A stretch of 45,463 bases of DNA. Origin: JBEATZ01 sp041178545 (GTDB lineage: Bacteria; Planctomycetota; UBA1135; UBA2386). The notes beneath the pieces are model-generated. The model ran no database searches. It had not been told where the DNA came from and saw nothing but the letters and a program-made list of their open reading frames with translations. Numbering within the stretch: position 1 is the stretch's first letter; each line of letters opens with the position of its first letter. Shown piece by piece: positions 31,769-39,273 of the stretch. Position numbers and translations under genes: made by a program. Location of the stretch: contig JBEGVB010000104.1 in the NCBI GenBank assembly GCA_041178545.1, positions 1 to 45,463 of the forward strand. Reading direction: 5' to 3'.

Positions 31769-32832
31769 GTGCGCTCCCCTACGAGGATGGGTTGGAAGCC
31801 GAGGGCCTCGCAGTGTTCTGCAGGTGCGCCACCGACCGCGACCCAGAACACGGTGTCGGCACCGGCAAGTGGGTCGAGTGCGCCCGGCTCAAGTGCACGA
31901 TGTGCACTCGTCGCCGCCTCCGAGAACAGGGTGAGCAGGCGTGTTCGCGCGGGCTCGTCGTCGACCGTGAGCGGCACTGTTCGTGACCCGATCACCACCA
32001 CGCGCAGCCGCGCCTGCTCGTCACGCAGCGCGTCCACGATGCTGGCGGCGAGGCCGAGCTGGTGCTCCGGGTGCTTTGGCACGGCCCGCAGTCCGTTTCC
32101 GGGCGGTCGGCGCAGGTCCAGCACGAGGCCGAAGTCCCGGGGCTGCCTGCCGATGTTCTCCTTGCGCACGATCGTGCCGAGGGCGGCGCTGCGGCGTGCG
32201 TGCACGGAGCGGGCGTCCTCGCCCTCGCGGTACTCGCGCAACGCGTGGAACTCGTCGCCTGGCAGCCTGCGGCGTGGTGACCATGCGGACTCGCGGTCCG
32301 CGAGCGCGTGCAGTGCCTCGGGGGACAGTGGCACACGGGCGGGCTCGACCACGAGGTCTGCGGGCGTGGTGAGCACCGCCCGCATCCGGAACAGGCCGAA
32401 CGGCCAGCCGGTCGCAGCGACCACGACCCGTTCGACCAGGTGGCCGCGCGTCGCAGCGCGGCACGACAGTTCGACCTCCGCCCTGGCGCGCGGCGCAACG
32501 TGTTCCACGAGCGCGAGCCCGCTCTCCCGCATGGTGCGCGGCTCGACCACCAGCAGCTCGCGCAGCGGTCGGTTCCCTGCGTGCTCGACCTCCAGTCGCT
32601 CGGCGAACGGGACACCTGCGACGGCGCGGCGGGGGCGGAAGGCGATGCGCAACCGGGAGAGCGACCAGGGCTTGCAGGCGAGGTCCACCAGCAACGGACC
32701 CAGCAGCAGGCTCGCAGCGAGTCGGGTCACGGGGTCCCCGCTCATCCAGGCTGTCGTGGCGGCCAGCAGGCCAAGCAAGCCCATGACCCTGCCGCGGACG
32801 GTGAGTTCGAGGGACTGGCCGGCTGCAGCCAT
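31765..32832 (-). CDS. DUF58 protein (MoxR-associated)
   Basis: A 355-residue protein with two hydrophobic segments near the N-terminus (LGLLAATTAWMSG, VTRLAASLLLGPLLVDLA) and then a DUF58 domain: EFHALREYREGEDARSVHARRSAALGTIVRKE is the family signature, and the C-terminal half resembles a von Willebrand A-type fold (VVVIGSRTVPLT). DUF58 proteins are the usual partner of MoxR ATPases and act with them in envelope or assembly functions; the exact job is not known. It begins at ATG 32832, four bases after the moxR stop, and its stop overlaps the transglutaminase start. Confidence 0.88.
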   Translation of the reverse strand: MAAAGQSLELTVRGRVMGLLGLLAATTAWMSGDPVTRLAASLLLGPLLVDLACKPWSLSRLRIAFRPRRAVAGVPFAERLEVEHAGNRPLRELLVVEPRTMRESGLALVEHVAPRARAEVELSCRAATRGHLVERVVVAATGWPFGLFRMRAVLTTPADLVVEPARVPLSPEALHALADRESAWSPRRRLPGDEFHALREYREGEDARSVHARRSAALGTIVRKENIGRQPRDFGLVLDLRRPPGNGLRAVPKHPEHQLGLAASIVDALRDEQARLRVVVIGSRTVPLTVDDEPARTRLLTLFSEAATSAHRALEPGALDPLAGADTVFWVAVGGAPAEHCEALGFQPILVGERT

Positions 32833-32836
32833 GGGC

Positions 32837-33775
32837 TCAGTCGGGGGTCGCGACGGCGGCAACGATCTCCGCCAGCACTGCCTCCGCTGCCCCCGCGCCC
32901 GCCGACGAGCCTGCGTTGCGCAGCGTGATGCGATGCGCCCAGACCGGGGCCACGAGTGCCAGCACGTCGTCCGGGACCACGTAGTCCCTGCCGTTGACCA
33001 GTGCCCTTGCGCGGGCGGCGCGGTGGAGTGCCTGGGCGCCGCGGGTGCTCACGCCGAGCGCAACCTCTGCCGAGCGCCGCGTGCGGTTCGCCAGTTCGAC
33101 GATCCAGCGTGCGATCTCCTCCGATGCGGCGATGCCGTCCACGGCGCGCATGGTCTGCAGCAGTTCCTCGCGCCTGGCGACTGGCTTGACGTCGTGGGAC
33201 CGCCGGTGGCCGTCGTCGAGCGCCAGGGCCCGGGCCTCATGCTCGGCATCGGGGTGGCCGAGGCGGAGGCGGACGAGGAACCGGTCGAGCTGGTTGTCTG
33301 GCAGCAGGTAGGTGCCTGCAGACGAGTTGGGGTTCTGGGTGGCGACCACGAAGAACGGTTCGGGCAGGTCGTGGGTCTCGCGGTCGACGGTGACCTTGTG
33401 CTCCGCCATGCACTCCAGCAGGGCCGACTGGGTGCGCGGCGGCATGCGGTTGAGTTCGTCCGCCAGCAGCACCGAGGTGAACACCGGGCCCGGTCGGAAC
33501 CGCACCTCCCCCGACCTCGGGTCGTACACCTGGGAGCCGACCACGTCCGAGGGCAGCAGGTCGGCGGTGCACTGGATGCGCTGGAACGGCAGGTCGAGTG
33601 CCCGGGCCAGCGACCGCGCCAGCAGGGTCTTGCCCACGCCCGGGTGGTCCTCGATCAGCAGGTGGCCGCCGGCGAACAGGGTCGTGACGGCCAGTTCAAC
33701 GGCCTCCGTCTTGCCAAGCAGCACCTGGCCCACTGCCTGCAGCAGCCTGGCCGCGAGATCGTTCCGTTGCGTCAT
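32837..33775 (-). CDS. moxR: MoxR-family AAA+ ATPase
   Basis: A 312-residue ATPase of the MoxR/RavA group, which works as a chaperone-like motor with DUF58 or VWA partners. Motifs in order: Walker A EDHPGVGKT at residues 42-50, Walker B SVLLADELNR at 101-110 with the PPRTQSALLECMAE segment, and sensor region NPNSSAGTYLLPDNQLDRFLVRL, followed by the C-terminal helical lid (GVSTRGAQALHRAARARALVNGRDYVVPDDV). The Walker A loop reads DHPG instead of the usual GVPG. It is the first gene of the moxR-DUF58-transglutaminase unit and is divergent from lpoB at 182 bases. Confidence 0.93.
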   Translation of the reverse strand: MTQRNDLAARLLQAVGQVLLGKTEAVELAVTTLFAGGHLLIEDHPGVGKTLLARSLARALDLPFQRIQCTADLLPSDVVGSQVYDPRSGEVRFRPGPVFTSVLLADELNRMPPRTQSALLECMAEHKVTVDRETHDLPEPFFVVATQNPNSSAGTYLLPDNQLDRFLVRLRLGHPDAEHEARALALDDGHRRSHDVKPVARREELLQTMRAVDGIAASEEIARWIVELANRTRRSAEVALGVSTRGAQALHRAARARALVNGRDYVVPDDVLALVAPVWAHRITLRNAGSSAGAGAAEAVLAEIVAAVATPD

Positions 33776-33792
33776 GTGGGGTCCGTGCGGGG

Positions 33793-33807
33793 CGGGATCC
33801 TATCCCG
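33793..33807. promoter_or_regulatory. Hyphenated palindrome in the moxR/lpoB divergent region
   Basis: CGGGAT, three bases, ATCCCG: a perfect six-base inverted repeat, 18 to 32 bases upstream of moxR. On the minus strand it includes TAGGAT, a possible -10. The site could be an operator for moxR; a TTGACG at 33890-33895 on the plus strand is a possible -35 for lpoB, without a good -10. Confidence 0.4.
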
Positions 33808-33957
33808 TGCCCGTCGGTGGCGATGCGGGTTTGCCGTCCGGCCGGTGCCGTCCCATGAGCCCCCCGATGGCAGGCCCGGCAACGTCAGCTTGACGGATGC
33901 GCTGGGCGGCGCCTTGCCACCCCGGGGTGGTGCCCGCATCCTTCCGCAGCAACGAAC

Positions 33958-34557
33958 ATGCGATCCCTCCTCCTCACCACACTCCTCCTCCCGGTCCTCG
34001 CGGCCTGCTCCAGCACCATCGACCGCAGGGTCGACCCCGACAAGCCGGACACCGTGGGCGGCGCGGTGCTCGAGAGCCAGGACATCCGCACGATGGCGGA
34101 CAAGATGGCCCGCGACATCATCCAGACCGGGGTCCTCGCCAACGCCCCCTCGGAGACCCGGACCACGTTCCACATCACCGAGATGCGCAACGAGTCGTCG
34201 GACACGCTGAACCGGACGATGATCCTGATGAAGCTGCGCACCGAGCTGTTCCGCGGGCTCGGCAACCGCGTCGACATCCTCGACCGCAGCGCCGAGGGTC
34301 TCGATGCCGTGCGCAAGGAGCGCGAGGCCAAGCGCGCGGGCGCCGTGACAGCCAACGCCGGCCGCACCGGTGAGGTGCTGGGCTCGGACTACGTCCTCAA
34401 GGGCGTGATCCAGGACCGTGTGAAGCAGTCCGGCAAGCTGAAGTCCGCCTACTACCTCGTCACCTTCGAGCTCACCGACCTTGAGACCGGTCGCCTCGTC
34501 TGGACCGGTGACTACGAAGCAAAGTTCGAGTCCGAGAAGTCGGTCATCAGCCGCTGA
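33958..34557 (+). CDS. lpoB: Penicillin-binding-protein activator LpoB
   Basis: Outer-membrane lipoprotein that stimulates the bifunctional peptidoglycan synthase PBP1B in enterobacteria. The signal RSLLLTTLLLPVLAAC ends in a clean lipobox (Cys17). The domain shows the LpoB pattern: VGGAVLESQDIRTMADKMARDII, an ITEMRNESSDTLNRTMILMKLRTELF block, NRVDILDRS and the strand pair YYLVTFELTDLETGRLVWTGDYEAKFESE. At 199 residues it is close to E. coli LpoB (213), with a shorter linker than in E. coli. It starts a four-lipoprotein cluster and is divergent from moxR. A target class A PBP is not in the window. Confidence 0.9.
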   Translation: MRSLLLTTLLLPVLAACSSTIDRRVDPDKPDTVGGAVLESQDIRTMADKMARDIIQTGVLANAPSETRTTFHITEMRNESSDTLNRTMILMKLRTELFRGLGNRVDILDRSAEGLDAVRKEREAKRAGAVTANAGRTGEVLGSDYVLKGVIQDRVKQSGKLKSAYYLVTFELTDLETGRLVWTGDYEAKFESEKSVISR

Positions 34558-34567
34558 CCGGTCTCCC

Positions 34568-35803
34568 ATGCGCGCGCTCCTCGTCCTCTGCCTGGGCCTG
34601 CTGCAGGCAGCATGTGCCGTGCGCATGCCTGCGGTCCCGGTCCGTTCCTTCACCGACGGGGACCTGGAGCGGGTGCAGAAGTTCGCCACCGAACAGGTTG
34701 CCGAGGGCCCCGAGGAGAACCTGGCACTGGTGCTCAACCTCCAGGCGCAGTGTGAGTTGCTCCGCGGCGACCTGCCTGCGGCGGCCCGACACTTCGAGAC
34801 CGCTGCGCGCCTGATGGGGACCTGGGCCACCTCGGGCAGCGAGACCCTTGGTGCCGTGGTGGGCAGCGAGAGCTCCAAGACCTGGCGCGGCGATCCCTAC
34901 GAGAAGGCCATGAACGCCTTCTACCTCGGGATGACGTACCTCTGGCGCAACGAGCCGGACAACGCGCGCGCCGCCTTCAAGAAGGGCATCCTCGCGGACG
35001 GCGAGAGCAACGACGAGAAGTTCCAGGCCGACTTCACCCTCATGTTCTGGCTGGCCGGCAGGATGAGCCGCCTGATGGGGTTGGAGTCGGACGCCAAGGA
35101 CTTCTTCCGCGAGGCCCGTGAGGCAAACCAGTTCTGCCTGGAGCACGGCAGCCGCGGCACCCGCGACAACCCGCTCCTCGCCGACCCCGAGCGCGGCAAC
35201 CTCGTGCTGCTCGTCGAGTGCGGGATGGGTCCCGAGAAGTACGCTGCAGGCAGCGAGCGCGAACTCACGCGGTTCCGCTCGCCATGGCACCCAGCGCTGT
35301 CGGCGCGGGTCCACCTCGGCGACAGGCTGCTCGGCACCACATCCATCCTCGCCGACGTCGACTACCAGGCCCGCACCCGCGGCGGCACCGAGATGGAGGG
35401 CATCCGGAAGGGCAAGGCGGTCTTCAAGTCCGTCGCCCGCGCTGCTGGCCAGACCGCCCTCATCCTCGGTGCGCTCGACGACAGCGACAAGGGTCGCCGC
35501 GACAAGCTCATCGTGGGCGGCGCGTTGCTGTTGGCGTCGGTGCTGACGTCCACCGAGGCCGACACTCGGTGCTGGTCCACGCTGCCCGCGACCGTGCAGG
35601 GCCTGTGTGCCGAGGTGCCCCCGGGCACGCACCAACTGCGGGTCGAGTTCCTCGGCACCGGTGGCCAGGTGCTCGACTCCCTCACCCAGACCTGGACCGT
35701 GACCGTGCCCGAGTCCGGCGAGAGCTGGTACCTGTTCCGATCCATTCCCGGCCTCGACCGCAGCCGCGTCGTGGCCGATGCAACCCCGAAGGCAATGCCA
35801 TGA
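34568..35803 (+). CDS. COG3014-type lipoprotein with helical repeats
   Basis: A 411-residue putative lipoprotein (signal RALLVLCLGLLQAAC, Cys16) of the group often found beside LpoB and YcfL homologues. The N-terminal 200 residues look like TPR-like helical pairs: ALVLNLQAQCELLRGDLPAAARHFETA, EKAMNAFYLGMTYLWRNEPDNARAAFKKG, SDAKDFFREAREANQF. The C-terminal half has a helix-rich glycine-zipper-like stretch near GGALLLASVLTS and an Ig-like closing segment (HQLRVEFLGTGGQVLDSLTQTWTVTVPESG). The function is unknown. It starts 10 bases after lpoB and overlaps ycfL by four bases. Confidence 0.82.
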   Translation: MRALLVLCLGLLQAACAVRMPAVPVRSFTDGDLERVQKFATEQVAEGPEENLALVLNLQAQCELLRGDLPAAARHFETAARLMGTWATSGSETLGAVVGSESSKTWRGDPYEKAMNAFYLGMTYLWRNEPDNARAAFKKGILADGESNDEKFQADFTLMFWLAGRMSRLMGLESDAKDFFREAREANQFCLEHGSRGTRDNPLLADPERGNLVLLVECGMGPEKYAAGSERELTRFRSPWHPALSARVHLGDRLLGTTSILADVDYQARTRGGTEMEGIRKGKAVFKSVARAAGQTALILGALDDSDKGRRDKLIVGGALLLASVLTSTEADTRCWSTLPATVQGLCAEVPPGTHQLRVEFLGTGGQVLDSLTQTWTVTVPESGESWYLFRSIPGLDRSRVVADATPKAMP

Positions 35804-36198
35804 AACGACTCGCCCTGCTCGCATCGCTCGCCCTGCTGAGTGCCTGCGCAACCCGTCCCTATCCCGCATACGCCATCGAGGACGATGCCGAGGAGCGCGC
35901 ATCGGTGGTGGTGAGCGACCGCAGCCTGCAGGGCTGTGTGCGCGTGGGCAAGGCACTCGTGGAGCGCGTGCCCGGCAGCAACTCGCTGCGCGTGGTGGTG
36001 CCGGTCCGCAACATCGACGACGAGGAGATCCAGGTGCTCGCGCAGATGACCTTCCGCAACCGGCAGAAGGTCTCGCTGGGCGACAGCACCAACCGGCAGG
36101 TGATGGTGATCCCGCCCGGCAGCACCATGGAGTTCGTGTCCACCTCGCGCACGGAGGAGGCCCATGACTGGCTGGTGCGACTGTCCTGGAACAAGTGA
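35800..36198 (+). CDS. ycfL: YcfL-family (DUF1425) lipoprotein
   Basis: A 132-residue lipoprotein with signal KRLALLASLALLSAC (Cys16). The family pattern is present: VVVSDRSLQGCVRVGKALVERVPGSNSLRVVVPVRNIDDEEIQVLAQMTF, then STMEFVSTSRTEEAHDWLVRLSW. In E. coli ycfL lies directly next to lpoB, and the same company is kept here. No function is assigned beyond an envelope role. The ATG is in an ATGA overlap with the COG3014-type gene, so translation is coupled. Confidence 0.87.
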   Translation: MKRLALLASLALLSACATRPYPAYAIEDDAEERASVVVSDRSLQGCVRVGKALVERVPGSNSLRVVVPVRNIDDEEIQVLAQMTFRNRQKVSLGDSTNRQVMVIPPGSTMEFVSTSRTEEAHDWLVRLSWNK

Positions 36199-36205
36199 GG
36201 CCGTG

Positions 36206-36658
36206 ATGATGCGCGTCGCACCCGTCTTCGTCCTGTCCTTGCTGGCTGCCTGCAGCACACCGCCGGTCGCCACCAGTGGCGAGGTGCCACCACCCGTGGC
36301 CCACGTGGAGTCGGTGCGCGTGGCCGGTGCACGGCCGGAGCGCGGTGTGGCCCCGACGGACAACGGGGCGACGGATGCCTGGCTCGCGGCGCAGGTGGAG
36401 GAGTCGCGTCGGCGCGAGGAGGCAGAGCGCGACCACGAACTCGCGGTCGCCCGGGCAGGTGCGCCGATGCAGGTGGTGTACCGCGAGCGCGTCGTGCGCG
36501 AGCGTGTCCACGGCGACCCGGTGGGCTCGTTCCCCTGGAACACGGCGCTCGGCGCCACGACGGGCGCGATCATCGGCGCCCAGTCCTGCGACACGGCCGA
36601 GGGCGCCCTCATCGGCGGCTCGATCGGCCTGTTCCTGGACCTCTGCCGCTGGTACTGA
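36206..36658 (+). CDS. Glycine-zipper lipoprotein
   Basis: A 150-residue lipoprotein (signal RVAPVFVLSLLAAC, Cys16). The middle is a charged helix rich in Glu/Arg (AQVEESRRREEAERDHELAVAR), then a glycine-zipper segment ALGATTGAIIGAQ...AEGALIGGSIGLFLDL, typical of outer-membrane-associated or pore-lining hairpins. Function unknown. It follows ycfL by seven bases with no terminator between, so it belongs to the same operon. ATG 36206 and 36209 are adjacent; the former is used. Confidence 0.72.
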   Translation: MMRVAPVFVLSLLAACSTPPVATSGEVPPPVAHVESVRVAGARPERGVAPTDNGATDAWLAAQVEESRRREEAERDHELAVARAGAPMQVVYRERVVRERVHGDPVGSFPWNTALGATTGAIIGAQSCDTAEGALIGGSIGLFLDLCRWY

Positions 36659-36714
36659 CCGCCGCGTCGCGCGATCGCTGGCTTCTGCGGCCGCGCCCCC
36701 GTTAGCCTGCTGCA

Positions 36715-37950
36715 GTGACCAAGCCCACCGTCGCCGTCTTCCGTGCCCGGGGACACCTCATCGACTCCGGCCTCCTTTCGGACGCCCTCGAGGCGGTGCA
36801 GGCAGCCGGTGCAACCTACCGCGTGCAGCGGCTGGAGATCGGCAAGCACCGCACGGACGAGAGCTCCCTGGAGCTCGAGGTGCAGGCTCCCGACGAACGG
36901 GTCTTCGACCGGGTCCGTTCCGACCTCATGTCCCTCGGCCTCACCGAGGAGGCGACCGAGGATGCATTCGTCGTGCCCGTGGGGCAGCCGGGCGTTGCAC
37001 CCGAGGGCTTCTACTCCACGACCAACCTCGCCACCGAGGTGCGCGTGCACGGCAGGTGGATCGGCGTCGAGGACCAGCGCATGGATGCGGTGGTTGCCGT
37101 CGAGGGTGATCGGGCCCGTTGCGTCAAGTTGCGCGACCTGCACCCAGGCCACTCCGTGGTGGTGGGGCACACGGGCATCCGTCTGACACCCTTCACCACG
37201 CGCAAGCTGCAGGAGAAGAAGTTCGGCTTCATGCAGGGCGGTGTCAGTTCGGAGCGTCGGCTCGCCGCGCAGGTGGAGGAAGTCGTGCGCGTGTGGCGGC
37301 AGGTCCGCGAGGAGGGCCGCAAGGTCATCCTCGTGGCCGGCCCCGTCGTGGTGCACGTGGGGGCAGCCCCCGTGCTCGCTTCGTTGCTTGCTGCAGGCGC
37401 CGTGGACGGGTTGCTGAGCGGCAACGCACTTGCCGTGCACGACTGCGAGGCGGACATGTTCGGCACCAGCCTCGGGGTCGACCTGCGGACCGGGCAGGCA
37501 ATGGTGCACGGCCACATGCACCACATGCGTGCGATCAACCGGATCCGTGCGGCAGGCAGCATCCAGCAGGCGGTCGAGCAGGGCGTGCTCAAGTCGGGCG
37601 TCATGCACGCGTGCGTGCGTGCCAAGGTGCCGTTCTGCCTCGCCGGCAGCATCCGCGACGACGGCCCGCTGCCGGACACCGAGATGGACCTGATCCGCGC
37701 GCAGGAGAAGTACGCGCGGATCCTCAAGGGCGCCGGCCTGGTGGTGATCCTCGGCTCGATGCTGCACGGCATCGGCGTCGGCAACATGGTGCCGGCCGAG
37801 GTGATGACCGTGTGCGTGGACATCCACCCCGCGGTGGTGGCCAAGCTCAGCGACCGCGGCTCGGCCCAGAGCCAGGGCATCGTGACGGACGTGGGGGCCT
37901 TCCTGCAGGCCCTCACCGAGCAACTCGGGATTCCGCTGCCCCCGCGCTGA
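36715..37950 (+). CDS. Archaeal-type ornithine cyclodeaminase (TIGR00300 / LOR-SDH domain)
   Basis: A 411-residue enzyme of the TIGR00300 group. In methanogens a member converts ornithine to proline plus ammonia, and in cyanobacteria the same domain is the C-terminal half of AgrE/ArgZ. The N-terminal LOR/SDH-type domain reads RARGHLIDSGLLSDALEAVQAAGATYRV; the core has GFYSTTNLATEVRVHGRWI, VGHTGIRLTPFT, FGFMQGGVSSERR, a VILVAGPVVVHVGAAP stretch and the GNALAVHDCEADMFGTSLGVDL block expected at the NAD site. The arginine-dihydrolase half of AgrE is absent. GTG start at 36715. Its product, proline, could feed the PRODH in this window. Confidence 0.87.
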   Translation: MTKPTVAVFRARGHLIDSGLLSDALEAVQAAGATYRVQRLEIGKHRTDESSLELEVQAPDERVFDRVRSDLMSLGLTEEATEDAFVVPVGQPGVAPEGFYSTTNLATEVRVHGRWIGVEDQRMDAVVAVEGDRARCVKLRDLHPGHSVVVGHTGIRLTPFTTRKLQEKKFGFMQGGVSSERRLAAQVEEVVRVWRQVREEGRKVILVAGPVVVHVGAAPVLASLLAAGAVDGLLSGNALAVHDCEADMFGTSLGVDLRTGQAMVHGHMHHMRAINRIRAAGSIQQAVEQGVLKSGVMHACVRAKVPFCLAGSIRDDGPLPDTEMDLIRAQEKYARILKGAGLVVILGSMLHGIGVGNMVPAEVMTVCVDIHPAVVAKLSDRGSAQSQGIVTDVGAFLQALTEQLGIPLPPR

Positions 37951-37971
37951 AGTCGGCGGCTCGGACTGCCG

Positions 37972-39096
37972 ATGAGCGATGGCATGGGACCTTCGCTCGC
38001 ACTGGCCGCCTCGCTGCTCCTGCTGCAACAGGAGCCGCAGCCGCGCCCTGCCGACCTGCTGATCGCCCTGCCCGGGGCGTCCACCACCGAGTCCTGCGGG
38101 CTCGGCGACGGTGGGCTCGAGGCGGCCGTGGGACGCGTTGGGGCGGGCGAGCCTCGTCAGCCCGACGGCACGCTGCGCATGCGCGGCGGCGTGGTGGTGG
38201 AGGTTCGCAACGAGGGCGTGAAACTCTCGTTCCCCTCCGGGCGGGAGATGCTGTTCATGCGCGACGGCCACCTCCACCTGCGCAGCGGTGAGCATGCCGG
38301 CCCGTTCGGCGCCGGCCTCGAGTTCACGTTCGCCAACGGCGAGCAGCTGCGCGTGGTCCGTTCCGGCTCGACACGCGCACCCCTGGAGGAGGTGCTGTGG
38401 GTCGACGGTGGCAGCTCGACCCGCATCTGGGGGCGCAGTGGCAAGGTCCACGAGACCGTCGAGCCGCAGGGCTGGGGCGGCCCGCGCGTGCTCTGTGCAG
38501 GCAGCGGCGACGCCGTCTACCACGCGGTTGCGATCGGTCCGCTCCTCGCGCTGGAGGCCGCGCTCGTGCCCGCTGCTGAGCGTGCGTCGTTGCCCCACAC
38601 CCGTCTCGTGCTCGCAGGCGATGCGCTTGCCGCCTCGCTTGTTGCACTGCCGGGAAGTGTTCCCCGGCGTCGACACGACGAGGACGACATGAAGGGCGTC
38701 GTCGCACTGGCAGACGCCTCACACCGCATCTTCGCGCCCCAGCGCAGGCCACCGCTCCGTGTCGAGCAGGGTGAGCTGCGCTGGTCGCTGCACAACGGTT
38801 TCGAGCTCTCGCTGGCGGTCGACGAACGTGCGCCGTCGCGCCTCGTCCTGCACCGCGGCGCTGCCGTCGAGGGCCTGGTGGAGTGGCAGCTCGGCGCGGT
38901 CTCGGTGCTGCGTCTGAGTGCGCCGCCTGCGGCCCCTGCAGTGGAGTCCGACCGCCCGCTCGCCGAGAAGCCGGCCCGTTTCACGGCCACCCCCGTCCGC
39001 ATGCGGACCGTGCACACCGAGTTCGAGGCCCGTGCCGGCTCCCGCGACCTGCCTGCTGCAGCCGCCATGGTGCGCAGGCTGCTGCGCGAGGACTGA
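37972..39096 (+). CDS. Hypothetical protein with N-terminal hydrophobic segment
   Basis: A 374-residue protein of no recognised family. It begins with a short hydrophobic stretch (MGPSLALAASLLLLQQ) that could be a signal sequence, followed by a beta-rich body: VVVEVRNEGVKLSFPSGREMLFMRDGHLHL, LEFTFANGEQLRVVRSGS and a C-terminal LRWSLHNGFELSLAVDE. The last 50 residues are Ala/Pro-rich, ending in a helix (LPAAAAMVRRLLRED). No motif suggests an activity. It is 21 bases after the ornithine cyclodeaminase and may be co-transcribed. The next 177 bases contain no gene; I see only a small CCCGC/GCGGG hairpin at 39221-39234. Confidence 0.6.
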   Translation: MSDGMGPSLALAASLLLLQQEPQPRPADLLIALPGASTTESCGLGDGGLEAAVGRVGAGEPRQPDGTLRMRGGVVVEVRNEGVKLSFPSGREMLFMRDGHLHLRSGEHAGPFGAGLEFTFANGEQLRVVRSGSTRAPLEEVLWVDGGSSTRIWGRSGKVHETVEPQGWGGPRVLCAGSGDAVYHAVAIGPLLALEAALVPAAERASLPHTRLVLAGDALAASLVALPGSVPRRRHDEDDMKGVVALADASHRIFAPQRRPPLRVEQGELRWSLHNGFELSLAVDERAPSRLVLHRGAAVEGLVEWQLGAVSVLRLSAPPAAPAVESDRPLAEKPARFTATPVRMRTVHTEFEARAGSRDLPAAAAMVRRLLRED

Positions 39097-39273
39097 GTCG
39101 TCCAGGGCTGCGTCGCGGCGCAACGGCAGCGCGCGACCGAGTGCTCGCTGCCAGCGGGCGGACGGACGATTCCCGTCGCCGCCTCAACTCGCATTCCACG
39201 GATTCCGAAGACTGCCTGTGCCCGCGTCTGCGGGTCGACAGGGACTCGCAACCGAAGGACTGCAAGGAACGAC

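Noticed and set aside
29654..34210. A 1518-codon open frame on the plus strand
   Set aside because: It lies antisense to the transglutaminase, DUF58 and moxR genes, is Arg/Ala/Gly-rich and has no domain; it is a by-product of very high GC.
35362..38676. An 1104-codon open frame on the minus strand
   Set aside because: It is antisense to the lipoprotein cluster and the ornithine cyclodeaminase, which have clear family motifs and coupled starts.
39221..39234. Terminator upstream of the kinase
   Set aside because: CCCGC/GCGGG around GTCT has only five pairs and no T-run, which is common in such GC-rich DNA.
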